From NCBI GenBank assembly GCA_019096155.1, contig JAHCVI010000001.1, positions 12,797,243 to 12,861,242 on the forward strand: a DNA stretch of 64,000 bases. Reading direction: 5' to 3'. This DNA comes from Staphylotrichum longicolle. Lineage: Eukaryota > Ascomycota > Sordariomycetes > Sordariales > Chaetomiaceae. A model generated the notes under the pieces. It ran no database searches. It saw nothing but the letters and a program-made list of their open reading frames with translations, and had not been told where the DNA came from. Positions 42,285 to 52,914 of this stretch are shown here, in pieces. The position numbers and the translations under genes were made by a program. Each line of letters starts with the position of its first letter. The first letter of the stretch is position 1.

Positions 42285-43635
42285 AAAGGCGAACGCTCTG
42301 CTTACCTATGCTTTTGCGTTCATGTTTTTCCAGCTAAACTTAGCCAGTTCGCTCAGGACTCAATGTCCGTCAACGAGTGGAATGCAGAATCTTGAGACCA
42401 TAAGACGGGGATAAGTTTGAACAGCCAGAAGGCCTCGACACAAAGCAGAGAGTGACGGGTTTCGTGACTGAATCGGACAGGGGGTGGTCACCTTGGTCCC
42501 CCGTCGACAGGGCTACGTTTGGAGAGTGAGAAGATTTCATTTACAAGTCCTTGGTCAATGTTGAATAGCATGCCATCAGCGACGAACTCGCGAATTATCT
42601 CTAACCAGATCAGCTTGGATCAAATTGAAGGTCGCCGAGCGGGAAGGTGGTTTTCGACTGATCATCTGCTCTATTTAGCCTTCCTCCCTCACTTTCCCTG
42701 CGCCGGATTGCCCCGATATCGTCACTTAGTGTTGACATCTCGAGAGTGGCATATTCCCAGGAACTTGATTCATTCTTGCGCGGTTGGCTTCAGCCAGGCT
42801 CCGGTCCCTTCAAGCACCCTGGGTGAGCCATAGGGCGAGCGGAAATCAATCCAGGAGAGGCCTGTGGCGTTGCACGAGCGCATCAACAGCCAATGGGCAG
42901 ACTGTTTCGCATCACCGCTGAGGCAGCCACCCCCGGCGCGTCGACTCTCAAGCACTTTCTGAATGGGTTGCCTGACGCGAGTTGCCACACACCAGCCCAA
43001 GCCCAAATGAGGGGTATCGAGGGGCGAAGCGCGCCAGAGCCGCGTCGCAGTGGTAGAATAGGAGGTTGACACCACTGGAATCCCAAGACGCATGTGAGCA
43101 AATGTCCTGGGAGCAGACGGGAGGAGCGGCCTCTGCGGACCGGAGCAGCCACATTAGTATGATTCTACGACGGAACTGGTTCTGGGATTCCTTTCATCTT
43201 TTCCGTTCTCTGGCGAAGACAGCGAGACGCCGCAAGGCTCTGATCCCCTCTCCCCGCCCCCCCTCCATGAGCCCATCCCCGGAAGAGACATTCTGAAAAC
43301 ATACTAGCGTTGCCACATGGTTATCACACTCGGACTTATCACACCAAGAGTGTCATGCAAGCCCTCGGGGCTTCGACGCCCCAGCCGCATTTCCTCTTCC
43401 AGACGATCAACTGTGCTGGTTGCATGGCGTGATTGGCCCGGTCAAGCCCATTGTCGGTGCGAGAGGCAGAAATGAGGGCCAAGAAAAAGAGGCGCCTCCC
43501 CGCCTCTTCAAAGATCTGGGATCTCTTCGCCAACCCTCATCGCCAAAGTTGACATTGACCGTGACATATATTAACTCGGGGTATCCTTTCAGGCCTCTTT
43601 TTCCCGTCGTGGGTTGGCAAACACGCCGCTTCAGG
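42285..43635. other. Intergenic, no gene seen
   Basis: There are 1.35 kb between the HET gene and the AIG1 gene, which share orientation. Frames present are short and random-looking. Confidence 0.45.
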
Positions 43636-44878
43636 ATGCTGCTCCGTTCTTGGTCATGGGTGGTGATCGCCGCCCTTTTAGGGGTGACTTGTCAGGCCAG
43701 CCAAAAACCCATTGGAAACGACAGAGCCGAAGAGAATCCGCTGCTGGTGGCGTGGGTGTTCCAACCAGCTTATACCTGTCAGAGAGTTGACAATGACTAA
43801 CTACTTTGCAGAGTGATGGGCCCTACAGGCGCCGGGAAGAGCTCGGTGATTATGTTTCCCTCACCTTGTTGCTGAAGTGCAAGAGGGGTGTTGGGCTGCT
43901 GACGGTCGGTAACTTCAGTTCATCAATACCGTTCTGGGGACGAATCGGTTCAAAGTCGGAGAGGGACTCGGTTCCGAGACGAAGTCGGTGCAAGATGAAC
44001 TGCTCCAGATTGACGGCCGTCTGGTCCGCCTGGTTGACACCCCTGGATTTGACGATACAAATCTCACCGACACCCAGGTGCTCGAGATGATTGTGACTTG
44101 GATGAGCGTCCAATACAAGCAAAAGACCAAGTTCGCCGTGATTCTCTACCTTCGCGACATCACCGAGTTTAGGATGAAGGGATCCGACGTGACGAACGTC
44201 CGCATGTTCCGCGCGCTGTGCGGGACCAAGGGTCTCGAGAACGTTGTCGTTGTGACGACCAAGTGGAATCTGATGGCCGACAAGATGGGAGTGGCCCGCG
44301 GGCGGGAGGAGGAGCTGCAGTCCGACTACCTCAAGCTGATGCTCAGCTCTGGTGCCGAGTATGCCCGCCATGACGGAACGTCGAACTCGTCGCGCGCGAT
44401 TCTCCGCAAGATACTGCGCAAGAACAAGGCCTTCTATCTTGACTTCCAGCGAGAGATTGTTGACGAGGGCAAACGGCTCAGCGAGATCGAGGCTGGGAGG
44501 GTCCTTCAGGAGCAGCTCTTGGAGCTGGAGGAAAAGCACACGGCCAATCTACAGGCGCTGAGCGACGAGCTCGCGCAGGCGCATAGCGAAAAGATGCGAG
44601 AGGCCCTCGAGGAACAGCGTCGGACTGCGGCCGAGGCCATGGAGAACGCCAAACAACAGCAGCGCCAGCTCGAGAATACGTTTTCGGAGAAGTTCGCTGA
44701 GCAGGAGAAGATGTTTCGCAAGATGCTGGAGAACCTGCGAGGCGAGTATGAGGAGAAGCTGGAGAAGGCAAGCGACGAAGAGCGAGAAAAGCTTCTGAAG
44801 CAACAGGCTGAGCTCGAAAGGGCGCTGAAAGCAGCCGACAAGGGAGATAGTTCACTGATGTGGAGTGTGGTAAGTTAG
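43636..44878 (+). CDS. AIG1/GIMAP-type GTPase with coiled-coil tail
   Basis: Three exons (43636-43751, 43812-43845, 43919-44878) give 369 residues with stop TAG at 44876-44878. The second exon is only 34 nt and encodes the P-loop: VMGPTGAGKSS is joined to FINTVLGTNRFKVG. G3 is DTPGFDDT. The G4 site reads TTKWNLM, with Asn where AIG1 proteins usually have Asp. Residues about 225-365 form a long Glu/Gln/Lys coiled coil. The N-terminus MLLRSWSWVVIAALLGVTCQA is hydrophobic, unusual for this family, and might mean the true start or first exon is different. A consensus GTAAGT donor sits 6 bases before the stop, so the gene may continue into the next feature. AIG1 GTPases are membrane-associated, self-assembling GTPases linked to immunity in animals and plants; the fungal role is unknown. 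Confidence 0.75.
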
Positions 44879-44944
44879 ATTTCTGATTTTCCTCGTTGCC
44901 GGCACAGGGTTCTTACGAGTACATGTACTCGGCACATTCCAAAG

Positions 44945-46157
44945 GCGGAGAAAGTGATTCGGAACACGGCGGTCACCTACAGCGTCCACGCTCTCGGGGC
45001 CCCTCTCGGTCTGCCACCGTTTCTTCTCCAAGGAGTGGTGCATGGCGCCATGTACGCCAACGTCGATCTGTCGGCTGTCATTGCGGCACTCCCCGGGCCT
45101 TGTCTGAGTGGGCGCGGCCGCTTGCGGATTTGTCAGACTTGCCTCTGGTCAAGTCGGCATTCTCACGCTTGGGACTCGGCGTGCCGGACTGGCTGCTACC
45201 CTTGACCAACCTCACTGGTCTCCTGTCACACTATGGTGCCTTTCTAGGCAACATCACGGAGTGGCAAGCTCCAGATTGGAACCTGTCTGGCCTCGCGTCC
45301 AAATACAGAGCAGCGGTCAATCTCTCCGAAATTCGTTGGCCCACGGCCTGGGCCAATGCGTCCCTCCCCGGTGGTAACTGGACTGCGTGGTTTCCGCGGA
45401 ACGTCAACTTCTCCGATATCTGGAAAGCCTTTCCAGGTAACGAAACCAAGCCCACGGATGAGGATTGGAAACACAAAGGCTGGATATACTGCACCGCGGA
45501 TGGCGAATGTTTCCTAGGAGTTCAATCTCTGATCGGCGACCTATCCGTTGCGCAGTTGGCGTTGTTCATGGCGTCGACCTTAGTCATGCCACACGTGGAG
45601 GCCAAACTCGCATCCTTGGCCAACCTTTCCCATTCGGGGGTTAACTGGACAAGCTCATTTCTGCAGCAGGCCAAGAACTGGAGCATTCCGCGCTTCTGGT
45701 GACAGGAACGCGGTCGTGATGACAACTTGTAGTGGGAAACGGGACACTGACTGTCTCCGTCTCTTCAGATCGGCCAAGCCGCCCTCACCACCGGGGTTAA
45801 CTTCCTCCTCCCCATTCTCCTCGCCCAGATTGCCCCCAAGCTCGGTTTTGGCGGAATGGGGGGTGGAGTCTCAAACGCCGCCGCCGGGAACCCGGCACTG
45901 CCTGCCGCTCCAGTCGCTCCCGTCGCTCCCGCCGCCCCCATCGGTGCGGCCGAGATACCCCAGATCGTCAATCTCAACTGGTACGCGGACCCGATCGGCG
46001 GCATGTACGGCACGGGAGTTGGGGCGCGGACTGGGCATCTGTGCCGACTTGGGATAGTGGGAGTGATGACTTTTCACTTGGCGACTGGCTGATGAAAGGA
46101 ATCGAGGGCGTCGTCGATGTCGCCGTGCCGTTGTTGGAGTACATCATTGATGATTGA
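44945..46157 (+). pseudogene. Degraded membrane/glycoprotein segment downstream of the AIG1 GTPase
   Basis: Protein-like sequence continues behind the GTPase but in changing frames. Block 1 (44945 to about 45100) reads AEKVIRNTAVTYSVHALG...VVHGAMYANVDLSAVIAALPG, in the GTPase frame. Block 2 (about 45105-45702) is shifted and reads ALSEWARPLADLSDLPLVKSA to NWSIPRFW, with many N-x-S/T sites and a helix VAQLALFMASTLVMPHVEA. It ends in TGA. Block 3 (45769 to about 46020) resumes in the same frame after three stops, behind a good CTTCAG: IGQAALTTGVNFLLPILLAQIAP. Block 4 (about 46020-46157) is shifted again: DDFSLGDWLMKGIEGVV...LEYIIDD, then TGA. No set of normal introns joins all blocks. I read this as the decayed 3' part of a longer GTPase gene or of a separate membrane-protein gene; sequencing indels are possible. 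Confidence 0.5.
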
Positions 46158-46869
46158 TGGATGGGCGCTTTGACGAAACAAATTGGTCGACCGTCAAAGA
46201 AGAATCGAGCTCGTTCCTCACGTCAGCGGTGGGTGGACATGTTTCGCACTCCCAAGTTGAACATAGGGACAATCGGATCTTTGCTTTCTCGGTTGAACTG
46301 CCTGAGTGACCACCAAAGGTGGGGGGGGGGGGGGGGGGGGACGTGTGGTTCCTCGCCTGTATCTTTTGAACCATCTTGATACCTACTGTCCCTGGCATGT
46401 GCCGTCGGTTTGTGCTGCTGATGGTTCTTGAAATTTGGTTTGTTCGCATCGGAGGGGACCGAGAACTGTGATAATAACTCAAACTGCTTCGTCCTCTGTG
46501 ATGATTTCTACAGAACTCGCAACTTGCAAGATGAACACAGAAGACGCTAGGTAGTTTACCGGTATCAGCCATTCCGGCAGTGTTAGCATAAATCAGTGAG
46601 CTGAGCGAGGTCGATAGTCGGCTCCATCGTCCCGAACTAGACCTCTCACACATGTCAGCCCGCTTCCAGAACAATATCTACTACATTCACCTCTCTCCAG
46701 GCTGCCCTCCAAGACAGCGAGGACAAGGACGAAGCGAGCCAGCAACACATGCATCTCAACCATTGCCACCAGACTACATACCTAAGTAGTCGATGAAACC
46801 AAGTGAATGGCCCAAAGGAAGACGAAAAGAAACGGCACCGCCCCAAAGCCCCATCGATCAACCCGTCGA
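46158..46869. other. Intergenic with poly-G tract
   Basis: This contains the 20-base G run listed separately and otherwise nothing recognisable. It is the 3' side of the NmrA-like gene on the minus strand. Confidence 0.5.
46321..46340 (+). repeat. Poly-G homopolymer, 20 bases
   Basis: An uninterrupted run of 20 G preceded by AAAGGT and followed by ACGTGTGG. It is the longest mononucleotide run in the window. Such runs can form G-quadruplexes, slip in replication and cause assembly errors. Confidence 0.95.
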
Positions 46870-47885
46870 TCAAGGATACGTGTGGTCCCTATTTTTCGCC
46901 AACAACAACCTGACGGCATCTCGCGGTTTAGTGGGTTCTCTCCCCAGAAGTTCCTGTATCAGCGGATGGGTTGTGGACAGCGCTCCCTCGGAGATATCCT
47001 CCCAAACGGTAGCAACCATCTCGTAATGCTCCTTGGGCATCCCACGTATCTCGTCCGCGGAACTCCTGCGAAAGTATTCCTCCCGTGAGACGACCTCGAG
47101 TTGGACCTGTCGGCCAGTGGTCTCGTTGATGACATCCACAATCTCCTTGGCAGTAATGGTCTCTCCTGCCGTAAACAGCACGATTTGGTTTTCGTACCCT
47201 CCGCGGATCATGATGCGAGCGGTGGCTTCACCGAGTTCTGCACGGAGAGTGAATGCCACCTCTCCATCTGCGGGAAGAAGCAGGTTTGTCCTTTCAGGCT
47301 GCCAGTCAATAAACCATGAAAAGGCTTCTGCGTATGCGCCTTCCCTGATTGAGGTATACACGATACCAGACCTGTGATGATTAGATTTGAGGAACAGCGC
47401 TGGGGTATACATTGTGATGTGTCACCCACTCTTTGAGCAGTCTTTCGGTTTCGACGTGTTCTGTCTGGACAGGGAACCGCGAGTTGTTTTCGAAGCCACC
47501 AAAGGCCAGGGATGTGTACCACAGCTGAATTTGTGAGCCACTCAATCCTGACCTGAGAACATGGAACAGAAGCGTTGAGACCTACATGCTTCACTCCCGC
47601 TTTTTTGGCGGCATCTATCACCCTGCCGTGCTGTTCGATCCGCCCGTAACCGTTTGAACTCACGAACAGCAAGTTCTCAACGTCGCGCAGTCCGGTTTCA
47701 AGTGACTCCACATCGTTGAAGTCGACATGGCGGAATGCAATACCACGATCTTCGAAGACGGACCTGTTTGAAGCTTTGGACGATGCAGCAGCGAATTCGG
47801 AGAGACGCACATTCTCGGTAAAGTAGCGCAGCACTTGCCCCCCGAGATTTCCGGTAGCGCCTGTGATGAGATACTTGAGCGCCAT
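46870..47885 (-). CDS. NmrA-like NAD(P)-binding oxidoreductase
   Basis: Three minus-strand exons (47885-47586, 47524-47430, 47371-46870) give 298 residues. Introns begin GTAGGT and GTGGGT. The N-terminus YLITGATGNLGGQVLRYF is the GxxGxxG dinucleotide-binding motif of NmrA/azoreductase-like atypical SDRs. Splicing produces the family core HLWYTSLAFGGF, VQTEHVETERLLKESGIVYTSIREGAYAEAF, and later FTAGETITAKEIVDVINETTG. The family includes NmrA redox sensors and QorB-like quinone reductases; the specific role is unknown. It is divergent from the second NmrA-like gene, with 365 bases between start codons. Confidence 0.88.
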
Positions 47886-48250
47886 CTTGCCGCGAGAGAG
47901 ACGGAAGATTGCTTCTTGTTGAAAGCTGTAATGTTGTGTAACACTCGAGCATCCCCAAGGTTCAGGCCGGCGACTCCGTTTCAGCTTTTTGAGCCATTGG
48001 AAAGAAGGTCGATTTCAAATCAATGGCCTCATTGCCAACGACGATTGTGGATAACAATTTACCCCTATTGTTGGCGAAGAAGGCATATGGATTTCTAAGC
48101 AAGCTTTGTAATCAAGGGGTTAAACGAAACGAACACCTACCTTATCAAGAGAGACACTAGTCGTAGCATACAAACGCGTCTTGCAAATGGACATCAGAGG
48201 GCATTTCTGTGACATCAGCTACTACTCTTACCTTGCTCTCACAACACAGC
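47886..48250. other. Shared divergent promoter of two NmrA-like genes
   Basis: 365 bases between the start codons of two oppositely oriented members of the same superfamily. No conserved regulatory word could be identified by eye. Confidence 0.5.
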
Positions 48251-49206
48251 ATGGTCCCAACAATCCTCATTGTTGGCGCAACGGGCAACACCGGCCGAGG
48301 CGTGACAGAAGCTCTTCCTGCGCTGCTGAGAGGGAACCATGTCCTCTCGACCCATCGCATTCTGGCCCTCACTAGATCTTCCGACAGCCGTGCGGCTCAA
48401 CGACTGGCCAAAAACCCCGGCGTTGAGGTCGTTGAGAAGAACTGGACCGACATCACCGCCGACTGGCTGCGCGAGCATCAAGTGGCACGAGCCTTCATCG
48501 CACCCCACAACGCACCGAACCAATTCGCCGAAGAGTCAGCCTTTTATGTTGCCGCCCTGAACGCTGGGGTCGAGTATGTTGTGCGCATCTCGACCACCGC
48601 CGCCACTGTGCGTCCCGACTTTGGCTCCTACTACCCGCGCGCTCACTGGGCCATCGAGACTCTCCTGGGCTCCGCCGAGTTTGGCGCCTTGAAGTGGACT
48701 TCTCTTCAGCCGAATGCTTTTCTGGACGGCTATCTTGCTCCCGCCGCCCAGTACATCAAGCAATACAGGCAGACCGGCGAGCAGGGAACGCTGAGCCTGA
48801 TGGTGGCGAAGGACGCCCCTGTCGCACCCAACGACCCCAACGAAGTCGGCGCCTTCGCGGCTCATCTCTTGGCTCTGGCTGATCCCACCCCTCACAGCGG
48901 AGCCAAGTATGTTCTCAATGGTCCCGAAGACATCACTGGCGAACAGATCGTGCAGTTGATTGAGCAACACATCGGCACAAAGGTGAAAGACGTGGTGTAT
49001 CAAGACATCAGCTTCATCGATGCGCTCGTGACCAGCGGTTTCGGAGGACCGGGACATCCAAGACTATCATGGCCTCTATCAAATATGGATTGATGGCCAT
49101 GTGGGAAGGCTCATGTGTGGCTGCAACAACAAGCAAGGAGGTCAGAGAAATTGGCGCACCGAGACGGACGCCTAGCGAGATGCTCAAACAGTTGCTGGAG
49201 CTGTGA
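48251..49206 (+). pseudogene. NmrA-like NAD(P)-binding protein with C-terminal frameshift
   Basis: The open frame from ATG 48251 (MVPTILIVGATGNTGRGVTEAL) runs through WTSLQPNAFLDGYL and ALNGPEDITGEQIVQLIEQH-like sequence to SFIDALVTSGFGG, then ends at 49093 after an unrelated tail. The expected family C-terminus lies in another frame just downstream: MASIKYGLMAMWEG, TTSKEVREIGAPRRTP and EMLKQLLEL with TGA at 49204-49206. The switch is near 49040-49050 and no intron fits it. So there is a one- or two-base indel there, either a real mutation or a sequence error. The truncated protein (280 residues) would lack only the last helix, so it may still fold. Intact, it is a 318-residue-class NmrA/quinone-oxidoreductase-like protein. 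The in-frame ATG at 48209 is rejected because it adds residues without similarity. Confidence 0.75.
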
Positions 49207-49594
49207 TTATTGCCCGTCAAGGCATTCAGAATGCCAGTGCTCATGTATTTTACATGCCATCTGCTTCTCCACTACTACGAGCAATGTAATGCCAGCTCCA
49301 GTCATTGTCGAATGACGGTTAAACAACCTGGAACCTTTGCCTTACATCACCCGTCCGCCACGCGCGCGCCTGCTCGCCTGATCCTCGCCGTTGCTCTTCC
49401 CCACCAGCTGGTCTTTGTATCGCCGCAAAGGTACTTTCTCCCTACGTTTTCAAACGGCTCTTAGTGCTCCCCTGTCTGCACCTTGGACTGATCCTCTTAT
49501 CCCGGTCATTTCAACAAACTCAACTCTCAAGATGCTGCTTCTTGATCTGATGTCAACTTACACAACTGAAAAGGTATGGTGTATCGCAACACCA
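49207..49594. other. Convergent 3' ends
   Basis: 3' sides of the NmrA-like gene (+) and the GH79 gene (-). No gene seen. Confidence 0.5.
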
Positions 49595-51172
49595 CTACAG
49601 ATACACCACCAACGCCTCGGCAGCCTTGACGTCAAACACGGCCTGCCCATTCTCAACCTTGGCCGTCTCAAACGTCTCGGCCCCAGCCACCACGCACGTC
49701 CCGTCCGTCCACCGCTGCCCGCCAAACGAGATCTCATCCCCCTTATCCGCCCGCGCCAGCGAGCTCGCCGCCGTCAGCCTCTTGGCCCTGACCGGGGCAC
49801 CCGCCAGCCCCGTCAGCGTGAACCGCTGCACCGTCCGGGCGCTGCCGGCCCCCGCGTAGTACTCGGAGTTGAACAGCAGCACGCGCAACGGCTGGCCCTC
49901 GGCGTCGAAGCTCGCGTACGCGGCGTACTTTGTCGTGCCGGCGTCGAGCGCCGCGACGTGCCGCGCGCCCGCGAGGAAGGCGACGGCCGCCGTCGCGCCG
50001 TAGTAGGGCGCGCCCATGCTGTACCGGCCCCAGAAGCAGTACTGGCAGTTGCCGACGGTGCCGTGGTGGAAGTAGACGCGCGAGATGTTGGTCGCCGTCG
50101 CCCGCAGGATGTAGTCCATCGTCCAGAGGGCAGCGCCGAAGGTCGGGGAGACGTTGGCTGCGCCGCCGCCGGAGACTGTGGGATTTTGTCAGTGAATATT
50201 CATGACGGAATTAAGGGGAGGTGGGAGAGGGAGAGCAGGGTGACGTACCGGAATTTGTCTCGCCGAGGACGTATTCCTTGCCGGTCTGGCGTTTTACCGC
50301 AGCGACGTCGGCCTCAAACATGCTGCGGACGTTGCTGGCCGTCTGAGAGTGCGTTTGCAGCTTCTCGATGCTGCCGCCGGGGTAATTGTGGTGGGCGTAG
50401 TGCCGGACATACTGTTTAGACGTTGCGTTCTCCTTGGCAATGAGCTGGGCGGCTCCCCATTCTGGCGGTGGCTGGTTCCAGTTGCCTGCTTGGATGATGT
50501 TGGTCTTGCCGACAGCGCTGCCCACGCGAATGTTCCAGTTCGCCTGGGAGGCCGCGTCTGTGGCAGCGTTCCACGTGCCGGAAGCGATGGGTTGGCCGTC
50601 CTTGGTGTAGTCTGGTTTTAGGTGAGCATCTGAGAGTGTCTTTAGGTGGTTTCAGGCTCACACTCCGGCTCATTGCCCAACTCAATTGCAAGGAGGTTCT
50701 TCACCTCGGTCACGGCCACCTTTGCTGCCGCAATTGTATTGTCAATACTGTTCTTCCCCCTGTTCAAACCAACCACAACGGTGCCCGGATACGTTCCCGC
50801 CAGTGTCATAAATTTCGGCCCAAAGGTCAGAGTCATCGGGGCGTCGGCTGGCTTCGCAACCGAGTACACAACGTATGCCGAAGTTGACGCGTCGTACTGA
50901 GCCCGGTCCTGCGTCGTCCCACCAATGCGGATGGGCGGCCATGTGCCCGCGAGGTCCTTCCAGTTTGACAGGCATTGGTTCGTTGCCGTCACGTTGGTGA
51001 AATACGACGGAAACGCAAAGAACTCGAATGAGATGCCGACTGGAGCTGGGTCAAGGGGCGCATAGGTATATCCTCCGGTGCCAACCTTGCTGGGGACGGC
51101 AAACGACACGGCGGCTTCCACCCCTCGAGAGACTGCTGCACAGAGGGCCGCGAATTGCGTTATTCTGGCCAT
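49595..51172 (-). CDS. GH79 beta-glucuronidase-like glycoside hydrolase
   Basis: Three minus-strand exons (51172-50662, 50611-50249, 50175-49595) give 484 residues. Introns begin GTGAGC and GTACGT and keep frame. A signal sequence (MARITQFAALCAAVSRGVEA) precedes the mature part. The TIM-barrel has NLLAIELGNEPEYYTKDGQPI, with the general acid/base glutamate in NEPE, and KEYVLGETNSVSGGG, with the nucleophile glutamate. The C-terminal GH79 beta domain (TLTGLAGAPVRAKRLTAASS) ends in AEALVVYL. GH79 enzymes include fungal beta-glucuronidases that act on arabinogalactan side chains, and 4-O-methyl-glucuronidases. Secreted, probably part of plant cell-wall degradation together with the AA9 and GH28 genes nearby. 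Confidence 0.9.
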
Positions 51173-51819
51173 GTTGAGATCTAGAGTGTCGCACTTAGGG
51201 GCGCGATACCCTTACAGAGCCGGTCGTCAAGTTCAGCGGACCGTGTCAATATCTACCCCGGCGACCGAACTCATCTTGAATGAGCCTCGGTGTTTTAGCC
51301 ACCGATGATGTGACGCAAGACTGCTACCACCCATTTTGGCGGCAATTCTTCCGAGCCTCGCCTGTCCCATCCCGCCGTGTGGTTCCTGACTTGGCTCAAT
51401 CTGCGGGGAACCCTGACCCCTGGAAAGTGACAGAGAACCACTGATCGCTGTTGTTTTTGCCGACTACGATAGGCGCTTTTAGGATTGTCCGTCAGAGTGC
51501 ATAAAGGCGGAACAGACAGGGAACCCATCATACGGCCAGGATGATGGGTGATGGACAACACCTGTTCGTGATAACTTTAGTTTTTGTTGCAGGGATTTAC
51601 TGAGAACTAATTCAAGACATTCAGAGTCACACATGTCAAGTGAAGCATGAGACAGACAGATATTTAAGTGTAATAACATATTCTGTTTATTCCTTGGAGA
51701 AATCTAACCTGGAGCCTTGCAGTCAGAGAAAAATTGACCAGTTACGCCAAACTTACCTTACCCATGTGCCGTGCCCCCTCCAACTACCACTTAGCAACCA
51801 CCCATGAAGAGAAACAGGC
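51173..51819. other. Intergenic, no gene seen
   Basis: GH79 promoter and the 3' side of the next minus gene. No feature recognised. Confidence 0.5.
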
Positions 51820-52914
51820 TCACCTATGCTTGGAAATCTTTGATCTGCGCTTGGCATAGGTAGGCACGCCTCGACGTAGGTCTCGAGCGCATGGGGATTG
51901 AAGCTTCTTGGGGAGGGACAGCACCTCTTGGACCTGTTTTATGCGCCTTTTTAACCCCGAAACTTGCTTGAGGGGCCCGTCACAGGCGTCGATGATGGCC
52001 TGAGGATCAAGGCTCGCGAGGTCGAGCTGCTCCCGGGAGATGGAATAGGACCCCTTCCCAGCGACAACGCTCTCTCCAATCGCAGGCATCTTGCCCAGGA
52101 CCGTGAACACGAACCCCGCGTGCTTCATCATTCCTTGGAACGACTTCGCTGCCTCAAGCTCTTCCCGCTGGGCCTGTCTGAGAAGCGTCTTAACCCACCT
52201 CATCATGCGCAGAACCATCATCGGATCCTCACCGAACCACTGGATTCCGGCGACATCACTCAGACTCTCCTCGAGCCACTCCAGGTTCACCTCCGCCCTG
52301 GCGATGATGTCCGTCAGCTCCGCCTTCTGCTTCCACAGCTTCTGACCGTATCTTTCCACCTCGATCGGGTCGTCAAACAACCCCAAGCTCGCAGGGTCAT
52401 CCACCGCACCTTCGTGCACCAGCCGCGAGTAGAACAACTCGGCAGCCGGAAAGATAGCCAAATCCGCCCTGAACTGGCCCCATACATTAAACCCAGGCAG
52501 CCGCACCGTACCGCCGCCACCACCCTGTGTTCCATCCACATGCTCCAGCACCATCCCGATCGGATAATACTCATGCACGGTGAAACTATTCGGGCACATC
52601 ATCTCCGCTAACCCGTTCTGCCCAGCCTGGATCTGGAGGTGCTCCGGCAAGTTCCAGTACCACTCGCACAGCACAGGCTGGTACGCCATGACGCAGCACC
52701 CGTGCCAGATGCAACACTGCACGCACTTGGCGTCGTCGCTGCCGCCGTTGTGCTCCATAAGGTCATCCGACGTGCCGTAGTCGCAGGCGCACGACCCCGT
52801 GGTGGTGGCCGAGATGAAGTCGCTGCGCGCGTCGCCGGGACTGCTGAAGAGAGAGGTCGACATGGGAACCGCGACGTTGTGCGGGGAGAAGTGGCAGGTG
52901 CGGACTTTGCACAT
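51820..52914 (-). CDS. Unknown protein with cysteine-rich N-terminus
   Basis: A single minus-strand frame of 364 residues. The N-terminal 100 residues carry MCKVRTCHF, GSCACDYG and KCVQCCIWHGCC, with about a dozen cysteines, and a His-rich stretch; a metal-binding module is possible. The remainder is alpha-helical and acidic/basic mixed, with WLEESLSDVAGIQWFGEDP and a Lys/Arg-rich C-terminus. There is no signal peptide. The start MC with spaced cysteines recalls the small MC-type proteins at 39599 and 55770, but this one is much larger. A GTGAGC donor overlaps the stop codon (51818-51823), so one more exon is possible; I found no clearly better end. Not recognised. Confidence 0.65.
   Translation of the reverse strand: MCKVRTCHFSPHNVAVPMSTSLFSSPGDARSDFISATTTGSCACDYGTSDDLMEHNGGSDDAKCVQCCIWHGCCVMAYQPVLCEWYWNLPEHLQIQAGQNGLAEMMCPNSFTVHEYYPIGMVLEHVDGTQGGGGGTVRLPGFNVWGQFRADLAIFPAAELFYSRLVHEGAVDDPASLGLFDDPIEVERYGQKLWKQKAELTDIIARAEVNLEWLEESLSDVAGIQWFGEDPMMVLRMMRWVKTLLRQAQREELEAAKSFQGMMKHAGFVFTVLGKMPAIGESVVAGKGSYSISREQLDLASLDPQAIIDACDGPLKQVSGLKRRIKQVQEVLSLPKKLQSPCARDLRRGVPTYAKRRSKISKHR

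Noticed and set aside
45716..46057. Alternative Ser/Pro-rich frame over the third membrane block
   Set aside because: The other frame is hydrophobic and Ala/Val/Pro-regular with better third-base GC; this one is a shadow.
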